Assembly (NCBI RefSeq): GCF_900115745.1 | Contig: NZ_FOXP01000007.1 | Coordinates: forward strand, 124,001 to 188,000 | Length of the DNA: 64,000 nt | DNA from: Sphingomonas rubra | GTDB lineage: Bacteria > Pseudomonadota > Alphaproteobacteria > Sphingomonadales > Sphingomonadaceae | Direction: 5' to 3' | Shown: positions 1 through 9,177 of the stretch, piece after piece | Layout of the letters: each line of letters opens with the position of its first letter | Position numbering within the stretch: the first letter of the stretch is position 1 | Translations under genes and position numbers: made by a program | Notes under the pieces: generated by a model | Databases searched by the model: none | Told to the model about the DNA's origin: nothing | What the model saw: the letters and a program-made list of their open reading frames with translations, nothing else

Positions 1-90
1 CAGCAGCAGCAGCACCGGCGCGACGATCGCGAACTCGACGATCGTCGCGCCGCGCCGGTCGGCGGCGACGGCGCTGAGCAGCCGAATCAC
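1..90 (-). CDS. TadE-family pilus assembly protein, N-terminal fragment
   Basis: Partial gene cut by the window start; only the first 30 codons are visible. They encode a short basic leader followed by GATIVEFAIVAP and a run of leucines, the prepilin-like start of TadE-type pseudopilins of the Tad/Flp pilus. These insert in the inner membrane and are processed by the prepilin peptidase. I chose the GTG at 90 because it overlaps the TadG-like stop codon as GTGA, which implies translational coupling. The family call is firm; the length and C-terminus are unknown. Confidence 0.8.
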   Translation of the reverse strand, partial: MIRLLSAVAADRRGATIVEFAIVAPVLLLL

Positions 91-2123
91 GAGGTGAGCC
101 TCAGCATCGAGATCTGGTCGGCGATCGACTTGAACGTGGCTTGGAGCTGGGCCGAGTTGGTCGCGGTGAAGTAGCGGCCGGACGACGCGCACGCCTTAAG
201 CCGGGTGACCGTCGCATCCTCCAACTGGCCGAACGCCACTACCCACAGCGTGATGTTCTTGTTCTTGATGGCGGTGCACAGCGCCGCCGCGCGCGCGTTC
301 ACCTGCTGCGTCAGTGTGCCCGTGTCGGTGCAGCCATCGGTCGGCCTGCTGCCGGTCGTGCGCCGATCCCACCAGCCGACCCCATAAGCGGTGTAGTTGT
401 TGACGCCGGTACAGGCGTCACCATCTGTCATGAAGATGATGTTGCGCTCGATCTCCCCGCCCTGCGGCGTTAAGGCATTCTCCGGCCCGAAGATGCCGGT
501 CGGCGACGCCAGGCGAGCGCCCCAGAGCAGACCGATGTCGTGGTATGTGTTTCCTTCCGGAGACAACCCATCGACATAGGCGCTGAACGTGCTGGCGCTG
601 GGCCATTTCTGCAGCTTCCGCGCCTCGCGCGGGCAAGCGTAGTAGAAGTCTCGATCGAGTTCGTCCGCCGTCTTAATCTCCTGTCGCGTTCGACCGGACG
701 AGGTCTGCCGCGTGTAGATCACGTCCGGCAGGACCTGGCGCCACTGCGTGGACGCGTCGCCGGCCACCGGTAGCGAGTCGATGTCGAGATCCTTCACGTC
801 GTTGGGACGCGGCGTATAGCTGTCATAGGAGGCTGTCTGTCGCTCTTCGATGCAGCCTCCCCAGGTGATCGTCTTGTCGGCCGCTTGCGAGCCGACCGGC
901 CAGGTGAACGATCTGTTCCAGCTGCTGCCGTTTTTGAGCAGGCTGATGTTGACCGGCAATTGCGCGTAGCGCCATTGATTGAACACGCGGGAGGTCGTGT
1001 CCGTACGCGTATAGGTTCGGCGGAGGTCGCCGTAGACCGTCTGCCGCTGTATTCGACAGGTTATGCCCTCATACGTCCGTTGATACTCGTAATAGAAACC
1101 GTATTGGTAGGTAGCCCAAGTCGTGGTGCTGGGATTGCCGCCCGTCGTGTTGTTCTCGACGGCGCTTCCTTCATTGCTCCCGATCGCTGCCATAAAGGAT
1201 GAATTCGGCGGAACCGGTTCCTGGTTGCACCGCGTGCTGCTCACGATCCCGATTGCCGTGGTCGTCCAGTCGTTCCGGGGGTTCTTGTTGACCACTATCG
1301 TGTTGGTCACGGCAGGGTCGGTGCTGGAGATGCGGTCCGCATACTCGGCTACGCGCGTCTGATAGAGGGCCTCGTTGGCGAACCATTCGGGCTTCAGCAG
1401 GTAGCCGACGTTGACGTTGGTCGCGTAGGGAACAAATTCAAAGCGAATCTGCACCTGGCTGCCGGTGCCGCCGGTAGGCGGGCCGGTTGTGCAGACGGCG
1501 TTGGTGTCGAGCCGCGCGACGATCTCATAGAAGCATTTTACCGCGGTCTTGAGCGCGCTCATCTTGGATACGCTGTCGCCGGGCTGTGCGTCCGCCATCG
1601 ATCCCGTCGTGTCGAGCACGAACATCACGTCGGTATTGGGCAGGCGCATCTCGGCGTCGCAGGTGACGGCCATCGTCATCGTCGGTTTGGAGAAGATGCG
1701 CATCAGCGTCATCGGCACGTCGGCCTGCGCGCGGCCGGAAACCTTGCCGGCAGCCTCGGTGAAGGTACGGCTGCGGTTCTGCGAGCCGTAGGCGCCGTCC
1801 TCGAAATTGCCGTCGAAGAACCGGTTGGCGGTCTTCAGCGGTTCGCCGTTGCTCTGCGTCCAGATGCCCGCGCCCATCGACTTGCGGCCGGCGAGCACGC
1901 CCGCGTCGCACGCGTGCTGCAGCCGGGTCTTGACCAGGTAGAGCCGGCTGAGATCGAGGCCGCTTCCCACCATCCCTGCCAGCGGCACGATCGCCGCCGC
2001 GATGACCGTCAGCGTGCTGCCGCGACGGTCGCGGCGCAGGCGGGTGAGGAAGCCGGCCGCCCCGGTCAGCTTGAAACGTACGTTGCGCATCGACATGTCC
2101 GCGGATGATTCTGCGAGGTTCAT
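87..2123 (-). CDS. TadG-like pilus assembly protein with von Willebrand A domain
   Basis: 678 aa. A basic N-terminus (LRRDRRGST) precedes one membrane segment at about residues 37-55, the pseudopilin-like TadG start. A vWA domain begins at DVMFVLDTTGSM (166-176), with the MIDAS residues DTTGS at 171-175. The protein is expected to be anchored in the inner membrane with the vWA domain in the periplasm, acting in Tad pilus assembly or adhesion. The region at about 200-480 is Thr/Tyr/Arg-rich and unlike the compact vWA core, so it may be an insertion. A second in-frame ATG (SMRNVRF, codon 12) is an alternative start. The gene is coupled to the TadE-like gene; the rest of the tad cluster must lie beyond the window. 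Confidence 0.85.
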   Translation of the reverse strand: MNLAESSADMSMRNVRFKLTGAAGFLTRLRRDRRGSTLTVIAAAIVPLAGMVGSGLDLSRLYLVKTRLQHACDAGVLAGRKSMGAGIWTQSNGEPLKTANRFFDGNFEDGAYGSQNRSRTFTEAAGKVSGRAQADVPMTLMRIFSKPTMTMAVTCDAEMRLPNTDVMFVLDTTGSMADAQPGDSVSKMSALKTAVKCFYEIVARLDTNAVCTTGPPTGGTGSQVQIRFEFVPYATNVNVGYLLKPEWFANEALYQTRVAEYADRISSTDPAVTNTIVVNKNPRNDWTTTAIGIVSSTRCNQEPVPPNSSFMAAIGSNEGSAVENNTTGGNPSTTTWATYQYGFYYEYQRTYEGITCRIQRQTVYGDLRRTYTRTDTTSRVFNQWRYAQLPVNISLLKNGSSWNRSFTWPVGSQAADKTITWGGCIEERQTASYDSYTPRPNDVKDLDIDSLPVAGDASTQWRQVLPDVIYTRQTSSGRTRQEIKTADELDRDFYYACPREARKLQKWPSASTFSAYVDGLSPEGNTYHDIGLLWGARLASPTGIFGPENALTPQGGEIERNIIFMTDGDACTGVNNYTAYGVGWWDRRTTGSRPTDGCTDTGTLTQQVNARAAALCTAIKNKNITLWVVAFGQLEDATVTRLKACASSGRYFTATNSAQLQATFKSIADQISMLRLTS

Positions 2124-2156
2124 GCCCCCGCCCGCGATAAGCGAGGTTCAAGCGAT

Positions 2157-2837
2157 ATGGTTAACGAGGCGGATACCATCGCTTCGCCCGCTGATGTGCG
2201 AGAGGCAGAGCGGGCGCTGGCACTGGGCTACGCGCCGGCGGATCGTCGCGCGGCGCTCGCGGCGCTTTTCGCGCTGGACGAGCGGCTGGGGGACATCCTC
2301 CGCTCGACGCGCGAGCCGCTGGTCGGGCAGATGCGGCTGACCTGGTGGCACGAGGCGCTGACAGCGCTCGACCGGCGCGAGGCACCGGCAGAGCCGGTGC
2401 TGACCGCCTTGGCACGCGAGGTGACGCGGGCGGGCGTCCCCGGTGCGGACTTGGCCGGGCTGGTCGACGGGTGGGAGGCGCTGCTCGACATGGACGTGCC
2501 TGACGATCCGGCGCTGGAACGGTACGCGGCGGGCCGAGGGGGCCGGCTATTCGCGCTGGCGGCGCGGCTGCTCGGCGCCGGCGACGCGCGGGTGGAGGCG
2601 GTCGGCGAGGGCTGGGCGCTCGCCGATCTCGCGCAGAACCTGTCCGACGCACCGGCGGCGGGACGGACGGCGGCGATGGCGCGGGATCGGCTGGGACTGA
2701 TCGGCGGCGGATGGATGCGGGCGCTGCGGCCGCTGGCGGCGCTGGGGCTGCTGGCGCGAAGCGATCTGGCAGGAGGCGCGGCCGGCAGCCCGCGGCGGGT
2801 GGCGCGGCTGATGGCGATGCGGCTGACCGGTCGGTGA
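2157..2837 (+). CDS. Squalene/phytoene synthase family protein (short form)
   Basis: 226 aa. The pattern LFALDERLGDILRSTREP followed by RLTWWHEAL matches the first half of trans-isoprenyl (squalene/phytoene) synthases and the NDUFAF6-like branch. WALADLAQNLSD near residue 160 corresponds to the second conserved helix. The protein is shorter than true synthases (about 280-300 aa) and I see no pair of DxxxD metal-binding motifs, so catalysis is doubtful. It may be one of the non-catalytic family members common in alphaproteobacteria. It is divergent from the TadG-like gene across about 33 bp. Confidence 0.65.
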   Translation: MVNEADTIASPADVREAERALALGYAPADRRAALAALFALDERLGDILRSTREPLVGQMRLTWWHEALTALDRREAPAEPVLTALAREVTRAGVPGADLAGLVDGWEALLDMDVPDDPALERYAAGRGGRLFALAARLLGAGDARVEAVGEGWALADLAQNLSDAPAAGRTAAMARDRLGLIGGGWMRALRPLAALGLLARSDLAGGAAGSPRRVARLMAMRLTGR

Positions 2838-2893
2838 GGGATTGTGCCGTGCCCTGCGTCCTCTAGGCTGGGGTTGCAGGGGGAGGACGAGCG

Positions 2894-3355
2894 ATGTGGC
2901 GGTGGTTGGCGGGCGGTGGCGCCGGCGTGGCGGCGATCGGCGCGGGGGCGCTGTTCCTGACCGGGCGGGAGGCGCCGTCGGTGGCGGCCTTGCCCGCGCC
3001 GCCGGCCGCGCAGGAGGGGGCGGGGGACGATGAGTTGCCGGCCATCGTGCCCGAGGCGACGCCGAAGACCCGCGAGGAGAAGCGGTGTGGCCGCTACGAC
3101 AAGGACCGCGACGGGCGGATCACGCGCGACGAGTATCTGGCGCAGCGGCGCAAGGCGTATGCGAAGCTGGACGCGAACGGCGACGGGCAGCTGTCGTTCG
3201 ACGAGTGGGCGGTGAAGGCGACGACCAAGTTCGCCGGCGCCGACCGCGACCGATCCGGCAGCATGACCGCCGCCGAGTTCGCGACCACCGCGGTCAAGCG
3301 GAAGCCGCGAGCGCCGGCGAAATGTCCGCCGACGGCGCCGGCCGAGGAGGGTTGA
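2894..3355 (+). CDS. EF-hand calcium-binding protein, membrane-anchored or secreted
   Basis: 153 aa. The N-terminal hydrophobic stretch (residues 5-23) is a signal peptide or anchor. Three EF-hand-like loops follow: [24 protein letters not shown] and [12 protein letters not shown], with the acidic residues in the usual 1, 3, 5 and 12 positions for the first two. Ca2+ binding in the periplasm is likely; the partner is unknown. ATG 2894 follows GGGGGAGGACGAGCG. The 3' end overlaps the trmFO 3' end on the opposite strand by about 60 bp. Confidence 0.8.
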   Translation: MWRWLAGGGAGVAAIGAGALFLTGREAPSVAALPAPPAAQEGAGDDELPAIVPEATPKTREEKRCGRYDKDRDGRITRDEYLAQRRKAYAKLDANGDGQLSFDEWAVKATTKFAGADRDRSGSMTAAEFATTAVKRKPRAPAKCPPTAPAEEG

Positions 3356-4649
3356 GCCAGTCGGCCAGCGCCGCCCGGCCGCGATCGGTGTAGGCGCGCT
3401 TGCGATCGGCCTTCTTGCGGCCCTCGACCGGCGGGAACAGCCCGAAATTGACGTTCATCGGCTGGTAGGTCGCCGCCTCCGCGCCGCCGGTGATGTGGCC
3501 GAGCAGCGCGCCGAGCGCGGTTTCCACCGGCGGCGGTGCCAGCGTTTCTCCGCGCAGTTCCGCCGCGGCGAAGCGGCCGGCGAGCAGGCCGATCGCCGCG
3601 CTCTCGATATAGCCCTCGCACCCCGTGATCTGTCCGGCGAAGCGCAGGTGGGGACGCGACTTCAGCCGCAGCATCGGATCGAGCAGTTCGGGCGAGCGGA
3701 TGAAGGTGTTGCGGTGAAGACCGCCCAATCGCGCGAACTCGGCCTTTTCCAGCCCCGGAATGGTGCGGAACAGGCGGACCTGCTCGGCATGTTTGAGCTT
3801 GGTCTGGAAGCCGACGATGTTCCACAGCGTGCCTTGCGCATTGTCCTGGCGCAACTGCACGACGGCGTAGGGCCATCGGCCGGTGCGGGGATCGTCGAGG
3901 CCGACGGGCTTCATCGGGCCGTAGCGAAGCGTGTCGACGCCCCGTTCCGCCATCACCTCGATCGGCATGCACCCCTCGAAATAGGGGGTATCCTTTTCCC
4001 ATTCCTTGAACGGCGTCTTCTCGCCCTCGACCAGGCCGGCGTGGAAGGCGAGATACTGGTCGCGGGTCATCGGGCAGTTGATATAGTCCGCCTCCCCCTT
4101 GTCCCAGCGCGACGCCTTCCAGGCGACGTCCATGTCGATCGATTCGTGATGAACGATGGGCGCGAGCGCGTCGAAGAAGGCGAGCGCCTCGGCGCCGGTC
4201 GCCTCGCCGATCGCGCTGGCGAGCGACGCGGCGGTGAGCGGGCCGGTGGCGAGGATGGCGGGGCCGTCGGGCAGCGCGTCGACCCGCTCGCGGACGAGCG
4301 TGACGTTGGGATGGTCGGCGAGCGCGGCGGTGACGCCGGCAGAATAACCCTCACGGTCGACGGCCAGCGCGGAGCCGGCGGGGACGCGGTGCCGATCCGC
4401 CTCACGCATGATGAGCGATCCCAGCGCGCGCATCTCCTGGTGGAGCAGGCCGACCGCGTTGGAGTCGGCGTCGTCGGAGCGGAAGGAGTTGGAGCAGACG
4501 AGCTCGGCCAGCCCGTCCGTCTGGTGCGCGGGCGTGCGCTCGCCGGAGCCGCGCATCTCCGACAGGCGGACCTGGTAGCCCGCCTCGGCGAGTTGCCACG
4601 CGGCTTCCGACCCGGCGAGCCCGCCGCCGACGATGTGGATGTGGTGCAT
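3294..4649 (-). CDS. trmFO: Methylenetetrahydrofolate--tRNA-(uracil(54)-C5)-methyltransferase (FAD)
   Basis: 451 aa from ATG 4649. The Rossmann FAD-binding motif is at the extreme N-terminus ([14 protein letters not shown]), followed by the family-specific [22 protein letters not shown] block. TrmFO makes m5U54 (ribothymidine) in tRNA using CH2-THF and FADH2, in the cytosol. Length agrees with the family (about 440-460). A longer reading with 20 more residues upstream exists, but those residues are not family-like and the glycine-rich motif starts right after this ATG. Confidence 0.95.
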   Translation of the reverse strand: MHHIHIVGGGLAGSEAAWQLAEAGYQVRLSEMRGSGERTPAHQTDGLAELVCSNSFRSDDADSNAVGLLHQEMRALGSLIMREADRHRVPAGSALAVDREGYSAGVTAALADHPNVTLVRERVDALPDGPAILATGPLTAASLASAIGEATGAEALAFFDALAPIVHHESIDMDVAWKASRWDKGEADYINCPMTRDQYLAFHAGLVEGEKTPFKEWEKDTPYFEGCMPIEVMAERGVDTLRYGPMKPVGLDDPRTGRWPYAVVQLRQDNAQGTLWNIVGFQTKLKHAEQVRLFRTIPGLEKAEFARLGGLHRNTFIRSPELLDPMLRLKSRPHLRFAGQITGCEGYIESAAIGLLAGRFAAAELRGETLAPPPVETALGALLGHITGGAEAATYQPMNVNFGLFPPVEGRKKADRKRAYTDRGRAALADWLNPPRPAPSADISPALAASA

Positions 4650-4707
4650 GGCGGCGCCATAGCGCGGCGGGCTTGCCGTGTCAGCGGTGGGTCGCCACCT
4701 TCGCGGC

Positions 4708-5145
4708 ATGACGATCTACACCATCGGCTACGAGGGCGCGACGATGGCCGGCTTCCTTGCCACGCTGCGAAGGGCGGGCGTCGCGCGCGTCATCGACGTG
4801 CGCGCGCTGCCGCTGTCGCGCCGCCCGGGCTTCTCCAAATCGCCGCTCGCCGCGTCGCTGAAGGAGGACGGCATCGATTACGTCCACCTGAAGGCGCTCG
4901 GCACACCCAAGCGCGGGCGCGACGCGGCCAAGAAAGGCGACGTGGCGACGCTGACCGAGGTGTACGACGCGCAACTGGCACTACCGGAGGCGCAGGCCGC
5001 GGCGGCGCGGATGCTCGACCTGGCGGCGGACCGCCCGAGCGCGCTGCTCTGCTACGAGCGGGAGCCGTGCCACTGCCACCGCACGCTGTTGCTGGCGGCG
5101 GTGGGAGAGGGGGTGACGGTGGAGGATCTGTACGTGGAGCTGTGA
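4708..5145 (+). CDS. DUF488 family protein
   Basis: 145 aa from ATG 4708. It shows the DUF488 pattern: TIGYEG at residues 4-9, [16 protein letters not shown], and a C-terminal [11 protein letters not shown] motif with clustered Cys/His that may bind metal. Function in this family is not established; a nucleic-acid or nucleotide-related role has been suggested from fold. It is divergent from trmFO with 58 bp between starts, so the two may share a promoter region. Confidence 0.85.
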   Translation: MTIYTIGYEGATMAGFLATLRRAGVARVIDVRALPLSRRPGFSKSPLAASLKEDGIDYVHLKALGTPKRGRDAAKKGDVATLTEVYDAQLALPEAQAAAARMLDLAADRPSALLCYEREPCHCHRTLLLAAVGEGVTVEDLYVEL

Positions 5146-5226
5146 TCGGGGATGCGGGCATTTGACGGCCCGGCGGCGGACGCCGGACCGTCAAGCATGG
5201 GCTATCGATCGTCCAGGCTGTGCGGT

Positions 5227-5763
5227 TCAGCTCGCCTGAAAGACGCCGCAGGCGATACGGCTGCCGCTGTTGCCGGAGGGGTCGGTACGCAGGTCGTCGG
5301 CGTTGGCGTGGACCACCATCGCGCCGCCGTCCGCGTCCAGCAGCCCGGCCATGGTCGCGCCGGGCACGGTCACGCCGATCGTGCCGCGCCCGTCGGTGCC
5401 GACGATCAGGTTGGGCAGATCGCCCTCGTGCGGGCCGGCGGGGTTCTGCGTTCCATGCTGACGCATGGCCGGATTCCAGTGCGGGCCGGCGGTGGTGAAG
5501 TCGGGCGCGTCGCAGCGGCCGACGGTGTGGACGTGGGCGCCGTGCGTGCCCGGCGGCAAGGCACGCGCGTCGAGGGTGAAGCGTAGGCCGCCCGCCACCT
5601 CGGTCGCGGTGGCGCGGCCCGCGTCGGCACCGGCGGCGGTACGCAGCGAGGCGGTGGCGGTACGTGCACCCGGCGTCGCCTCGCCCAGCGCGGTGCGATC
5701 GTTCTGGCAGGCGGCGAGGCCGAGGATCGCGATGCCCAGCGCCGCTACGGTCGTCGTCTTCAT
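5227..5763 (-). CDS. sodC: Cu/Zn superoxide dismutase, lipoprotein
   Basis: 178 aa. The lipoprotein signal peptide ends LGLAAC (Cys about residue 19). Cu/Zn SOD signatures follow: GAHVHTVGRCD with the copper His pair, GPHWNP, GPHEGDLPN with the zinc/copper ligands, VVHANADD, and the C-terminal GNSGSRIACGV, which supplies the disulfide Cys. It dismutates superoxide in the periplasm. Its ATG overlaps the stop of the thpR gene as ATGA, so the two are cotranscribed. Confidence 0.92.
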   Translation of the reverse strand: MKTTTVAALGIAILGLAACQNDRTALGEATPGARTATASLRTAAGADAGRATATEVAGGLRFTLDARALPPGTHGAHVHTVGRCDAPDFTTAGPHWNPAMRQHGTQNPAGPHEGDLPNLIVGTDGRGTIGVTVPGATMAGLLDADGGAMVVHANADDLRTDPSGNSGSRIACGVFQAS

Positions 5764-6356
5764 GTCGTTTCGCTCCCGTTCGTCATCTGATGCGAACCAG
5801 CGGCGGACGTGGGGGTTCCGAGCGGCCAGCGCGCGACCGGTTCATAGAGCGCGCCGCCGCGGCCGAGATGACTGCGGTAGAGGACGAGATGGGGCAGCAC
5901 GAAGGGCGCGCTGGTGAGCGCGGCGTGGCGCGCGCACCAGGCGGCGATCTCCGCGCCCGCGCCCAGCGAGCGGGGCAGCCGCGCGACGGTTATGTGCGGG
6001 TGATAGGCGCGGTGCTCGGGCGGCAGGCCGGCGCGCGCGCACGCCTGCTCGACGCGGGCGTGGAGATGGCGCAGCGGCTCGGCCGGCGCGACGCCCGCCC
6101 ACAGCGTGTCGGCCCGCCCGCGCGCCCCGAAGCTGCCGACGCCTGCCAGCGACACGACGGGCGCAGGGGCATGGACGTGCGCCAGCGCGGCGGCGAGGTC
6201 CTCCGCCACCGGCCGCTCGACCTCGCCGACGAAGCGAAGGGTGAGGTGCAACTGCTCGTCGTCCTGCCAGCGCGCGCCGGGCACGCCCTCCATCAGGTCG
6301 GCGAGGGCGTCGCGGATCGCGGGCGGCGGGCGGAGGGCGATGAAGAGGCGAATCAT
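5760..6356 (-). CDS. thpR: RNA 2',3'-cyclic phosphodiesterase (LigT/ThpR)
   Basis: 198 aa from ATG 6356. This is a 2H phosphoesterase with both HxTx motifs: HLTLRFVGE near residue 40 and HITVARLPRSLG near residue 130. It opens 2',3'-cyclic phosphates on RNA ends. MIRLFIALRPP is the classic LigT start; the open frame continues upstream without homology. It is the first gene of the thpR-sodC pair. Confidence 0.9.
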   Translation of the reverse strand: MIRLFIALRPPPAIRDALADLMEGVPGARWQDDEQLHLTLRFVGEVERPVAEDLAAALAHVHAPAPVVSLAGVGSFGARGRADTLWAGVAPAEPLRHLHARVEQACARAGLPPEHRAYHPHITVARLPRSLGAGAEIAAWCARHAALTSAPFVLPHLVLYRSHLGRGGALYEPVARWPLGTPTSAAGSHQMTNGSETT

Positions 6357-6484
6357 GCTGGTGCGATCATGGCACAGGCGCGACGGACGCGAGAGCATCC
6401 TGTCGCGGCCGGGCGCTTGAAAGCCGGCTGGAACGGGCCGATATGTCACGGCAACCGGCCCGTTGCCGGCCTTGGGAGATTTCA

Positions 6485-7234
6485 ATGGCGAACTGGTCTG
6501 ATCCCCGGCCCACGACCGCCCCGTTCGGGGCGACGCGGGCGCGTGCGGGTGACGCGGCCTACGATGCGGGCCTGCGCTCGTACATGCTGCGCGTCTACAA
6601 TTACATGGCGTCGGCGGTGCTGCTGACCGGCGTGGTGGCGATGCTGTTCGCCGCCGGTGGTGCCGATTCGATGGCGGCACAGGTGTTCCTGAACGGCGGT
6701 ATCCTCCGCTACGTCATCATGTTCGCGCCGCTGGCGATCGTGTTCGGCATGAGCTTCGGCCAGAACCGGATGTCGACGGGCACGATGCAGGCGCTGTTCT
6801 GGGGCTTCGCGGTCCTGATGGGCCTGTCGCTGTCGACCATCTTCCTGGTCTATTCGGGCACGTCGATCGCGCAGGCCTTCTTCGCGACGGCCGCGGGCTT
6901 CGCGGCGCTGAGCCTGTACGGCTACACCACCAAGCGCGACCTGTCGGCGTTCGGCACGTTCCTCATCATCGGCGTCGTCGGTCTGCTGGTCGCCAGCCTC
7001 ATCAACATCTGGACCCAGTCGGACACGCTGGCGCTGGTCATCAGCGCGGTCGGCGTGCTGCTGTTCGCCGGCCTGACCGCCTACGACACGCAGCGCACCA
7101 AGAGCATGTACGCGCAGGTCGCGGGCACGGACTATGAGGGCAAGGTCGTGGTGATGTCGGCGTTGTCGCTGTACCTCGACTTCATCAACATGTTTCTGTT
7201 CATCCTGCGACTGTTCGGATCGCAGCGGAACTGA
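6485..7234 (+). CDS. Bax inhibitor-1/YccA family membrane protein
   Basis: 249 aa from ATG 6485, which follows GGGAG about 8 nt upstream. Seven hydrophobic segments run from about residue 40 to the C-terminus, ending in the family-typical ALSLYLDFINMFLFILRLFG. BI-1 proteins act in the inner membrane; YccA interacts with FtsH, and others are pH-gated calcium leak channels. A strong hairpin terminator follows at 7266-7297. Confidence 0.9.
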   Translation: MANWSDPRPTTAPFGATRARAGDAAYDAGLRSYMLRVYNYMASAVLLTGVVAMLFAAGGADSMAAQVFLNGGILRYVIMFAPLAIVFGMSFGQNRMSTGTMQALFWGFAVLMGLSLSTIFLVYSGTSIAQAFFATAAGFAALSLYGYTTKRDLSAFGTFLIIGVVGLLVASLINIWTQSDTLALVISAVGVLLFAGLTAYDTQRTKSMYAQVAGTDYEGKVVVMSALSLYLDFINMFLFILRLFGSQRN

Positions 7235-7265
7235 CGGTTCACCGGGGACGCCCGGTGATCGGAAC

Positions 7266-7297
7266 GGGGCTCGGCGGCGACGCCGGGCCCTTTTCTT
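7266..7297 (+). terminator. Rho-independent terminator after the BI-1 gene
   Basis: Stem GGGCTCGGC / GCCGGGCCC (one G-T pair) around the loop GGCGA, followed directly by TTTTCTTT. It lies about 30 bp after the stop of the BI-1 gene and before the transglutaminase start. Confidence 0.8.
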
Positions 7298-7316
7298 TGC
7301 GCGAGAGGGAGCGTCC

Positions 7317-8093
7317 ATGCGCCTGACGATCGAGGCCGATCTCGACTATCTCCTGCCGCGCCCCGCCGACGTGCTGTTGCAGGTCGAGGTGGCGGCGATG
7401 GCGGACCAGCGGATCGAGACGGCGAGCCTGACGGTCGGGTCGGACCTGCCGCTCGGGGCGGTCGTGGGCGAGGACGGGATCGGCCAGCGCTGCTGGGTGC
7501 GCGGCGCCGACCGGCTCGTCGCGACCTATCGCGCGACGGTGACGGTGGTGCGGGAGGAGGTGGTACTCGCCGCCCTGCCCGCCACGTCGGTGCGGCTGCT
7601 GCCGGCGGAGACGGTGGCGTACCTGCTGCCCAGCCGCTACTGCCAATCCGACCGGTTCGAGGGCTTCGTCGCGCGCGAGTTCGCCGGCTTGACGGGCGGC
7701 GCGATGGCGGCGGCGCTGGTCGATTGGACGCGGATGTCGCTGGATTACGCCGGCGACGGCAGCACGGGGACGACCACCGCGCTCGACACCTTCGCCTCAC
7801 GCCGCGGCGTGTGCCGCGACTACGCGCACCTGCTGGTGGCGCTGGCGCGGGCGGCCGAGATCCCGGCGCGCTGCGTCGCCGCCTACGCGCCCGGCGTTGA
7901 TCCGCCCGACTTCCACGCGGTGGCGGAGCTGTGGCTGGACGGCGCGTGGCGGCTGGTCGATCCGACCGGCATGGCGCGGAGCGACGAGATCGCGCGGGTG
8001 TGCGTCGGCCGCGACGCCACCGACATCGCGTTCATGACCGTGTTCGGCACCGCCACCTTCGTGCGCCAGCGCGTGTCGGTACGGCGGGAATAG
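7317..8093 (+). CDS. Transglutaminase-like cysteine protease-fold protein
   Basis: 258 aa. The C-terminal half carries the transglutaminase-core triad: Cys in SRRGVCRDYAHL, His in DPPDFHAVAELW and Asp in RLVDPTG. The N-terminal half resembles the beta-rich domain found in bacterial transglutaminase-like proteins. It is probably an amidase or protease rather than a cross-linking enzyme; the substrate is unknown. ATG 7317 follows GAGAGGGAGCGTCC. Confidence 0.88.
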   Translation: MRLTIEADLDYLLPRPADVLLQVEVAAMADQRIETASLTVGSDLPLGAVVGEDGIGQRCWVRGADRLVATYRATVTVVREEVVLAALPATSVRLLPAETVAYLLPSRYCQSDRFEGFVAREFAGLTGGAMAAALVDWTRMSLDYAGDGSTGTTTALDTFASRRGVCRDYAHLLVALARAAEIPARCVAAYAPGVDPPDFHAVAELWLDGAWRLVDPTGMARSDEIARVCVGRDATDIAFMTVFGTATFVRQRVSVRRE

Positions 8094-8153
8094 GAACGCG
8101 CGAGGCCGCCGATCGTTTTGATGGGCGAACGAATTCACAGCGAGGGACCAGCC

Positions 8154-8420
8154 ATGAACTCCATCGACGACCGCGCACTCGACAGCATGTCGGTGGCCCC
8201 CGACGAGGGCGGCGCCGGCGGCAGCCGCGATCCGCGGCAGGACGCCGGCCAGGACAAGTCGATCGCCAAGCGGTTGCAGAAGAACCCCGACAGCGTCGAT
8301 GCGCGCCTCGACAACGGGTTGGACGAGACGATGGACGGCAGCGATCCCGTGTCGATCAGCGAGCCCAACGACGACGGCGAGCCGGCACCCTCGTCAGGGT
8401 TCGACGAGGACAAGCGCTGA
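8154..8420 (+). CDS. Small acidic disordered hypothetical protein
   Basis: 88 aa, rich in Asp, Ser, Gly and Pro, with no predicted membrane segment or fold. ATG 8154 has GCGAGGGA in ribosome-binding position. I do not recognise the family. It is similar in style (hydrophilic, disordered, N-terminal MN-) to the 88-aa protein at 32492. Both may be stress-related disordered proteins, but that is a guess. Confidence 0.6.
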   Translation: MNSIDDRALDSMSVAPDEGGAGGSRDPRQDAGQDKSIAKRLQKNPDSVDARLDNGLDETMDGSDPVSISEPNDDGEPAPSSGFDEDKR

Positions 8421-8591
8421 ACAAAAGGCTTTCCATCATATCGCCGCTACGCGAGCGTAGCGACATTGCCCATGCGGACACCCAATTTTGCACGGTGTAG
8501 CGGACCGGGCTCTGCAATGCGGCGGGCAGACGATCCGTTAAGGCTATGGTTAACCACGGCGGCGTAGACCATCCCTGGTGCGTGGGAGCGG

Positions 8592-8909
8592 ATGGGACAG
8601 TCGATGGCATCAGGGATGAAGCCGGCGCAAGGGTCGATGGCGCTGGCGGAAATGAAGGAGTTTGCGAGCTTCCCGGCCGCCACTCAGCGGTACATTCGCC
8701 GCTCGCTGGATATCGGCCTCGACCGCGACGACGCTGTGGCGCGCTGGTCGCGGGACGTGGTCGAGTCCGCCAGCATCCGCGCGCAGGCGAAACTCTATGG
8801 TGGCCTGCCGATGCTTAGCGAGACGGTGCCCGACGATAGCGGGCTCGACGCGGTGGAGCCGTTCCTGGCGCCGCTCATCACCGTCGTCGCGTTTGATCTG
8901 GGGCAGTGA
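8592..8909 (+). CDS. Hypothetical protein
   Basis: 105 aa, with GGGAG upstream of ATG 8592. Predicted mostly helical (FASFPAATQRYIRRSLDIGLDRDDAVARW), ending with a hydrophobic stretch FLAPLITVVAFDLG. It is not recognised. The TGA stop at 8907 is followed in the same frame by a further open frame up to 9158, so this may be the front part of a longer, interrupted protein. Confidence 0.5.
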   Translation: MGQSMASGMKPAQGSMALAEMKEFASFPAATQRYIRRSLDIGLDRDDAVARWSRDVVESASIRAQAKLYGGLPMLSETVPDDSGLDAVEPFLAPLITVVAFDLGQ

Positions 8910-8930
8910 CGCCTGCCGAGCTTCGCGGCC

Positions 8931-9158
8931 GTGCGCTTCCTCTACGAGCGGCTGATCGGCGCCGAAGTCCGGCCGTGGCTGCCCGCCGCCTTCTGCGCCG
9001 CGGCGGCGCTGCCGCATCTCCATCCCGAGCTTCGGCGCAAGCTGCTCCAGTCGATCAGCGAGGTGGCGGCAACGGCGGTGGGCTGGTCCAACCGGCAGCC
9101 GGGGTTCTTTCCGCACTGGGTGGAGAAGGTCGAAGGCGGGCAGGCGCTGCCCAACTGA
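8931..9158 (+). CDS. Hypothetical protein, possible continuation of the preceding gene
   Basis: 75 aa from GTG 8931, in the same frame as the gene ending at 8909 and separated from it by one TGA and seven codons. Composition is protein-like (ALPHLHPELRRKLLQSISEV) with GC-biased third positions, but no family is recognised and no clear ribosome-binding site precedes the GTG. It is either a small separate gene or the 3' part of a gene broken by the TGA. Confidence 0.4.
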   Translation: MRFLYERLIGAEVRPWLPAAFCAAAALPHLHPELRRKLLQSISEVAATAVGWSNRQPGFFPHWVEKVEGGQALPN

Positions 9159-9177
9159 CCGGCGGCGGCGCGCATGG

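Noticed and set aside
3495-5165. 556-codon plus-strand open frame across trmFO and the DUF488 gene
   Set aside because: It runs antisense to trmFO and out of frame with DUF488; no recognisable domain.
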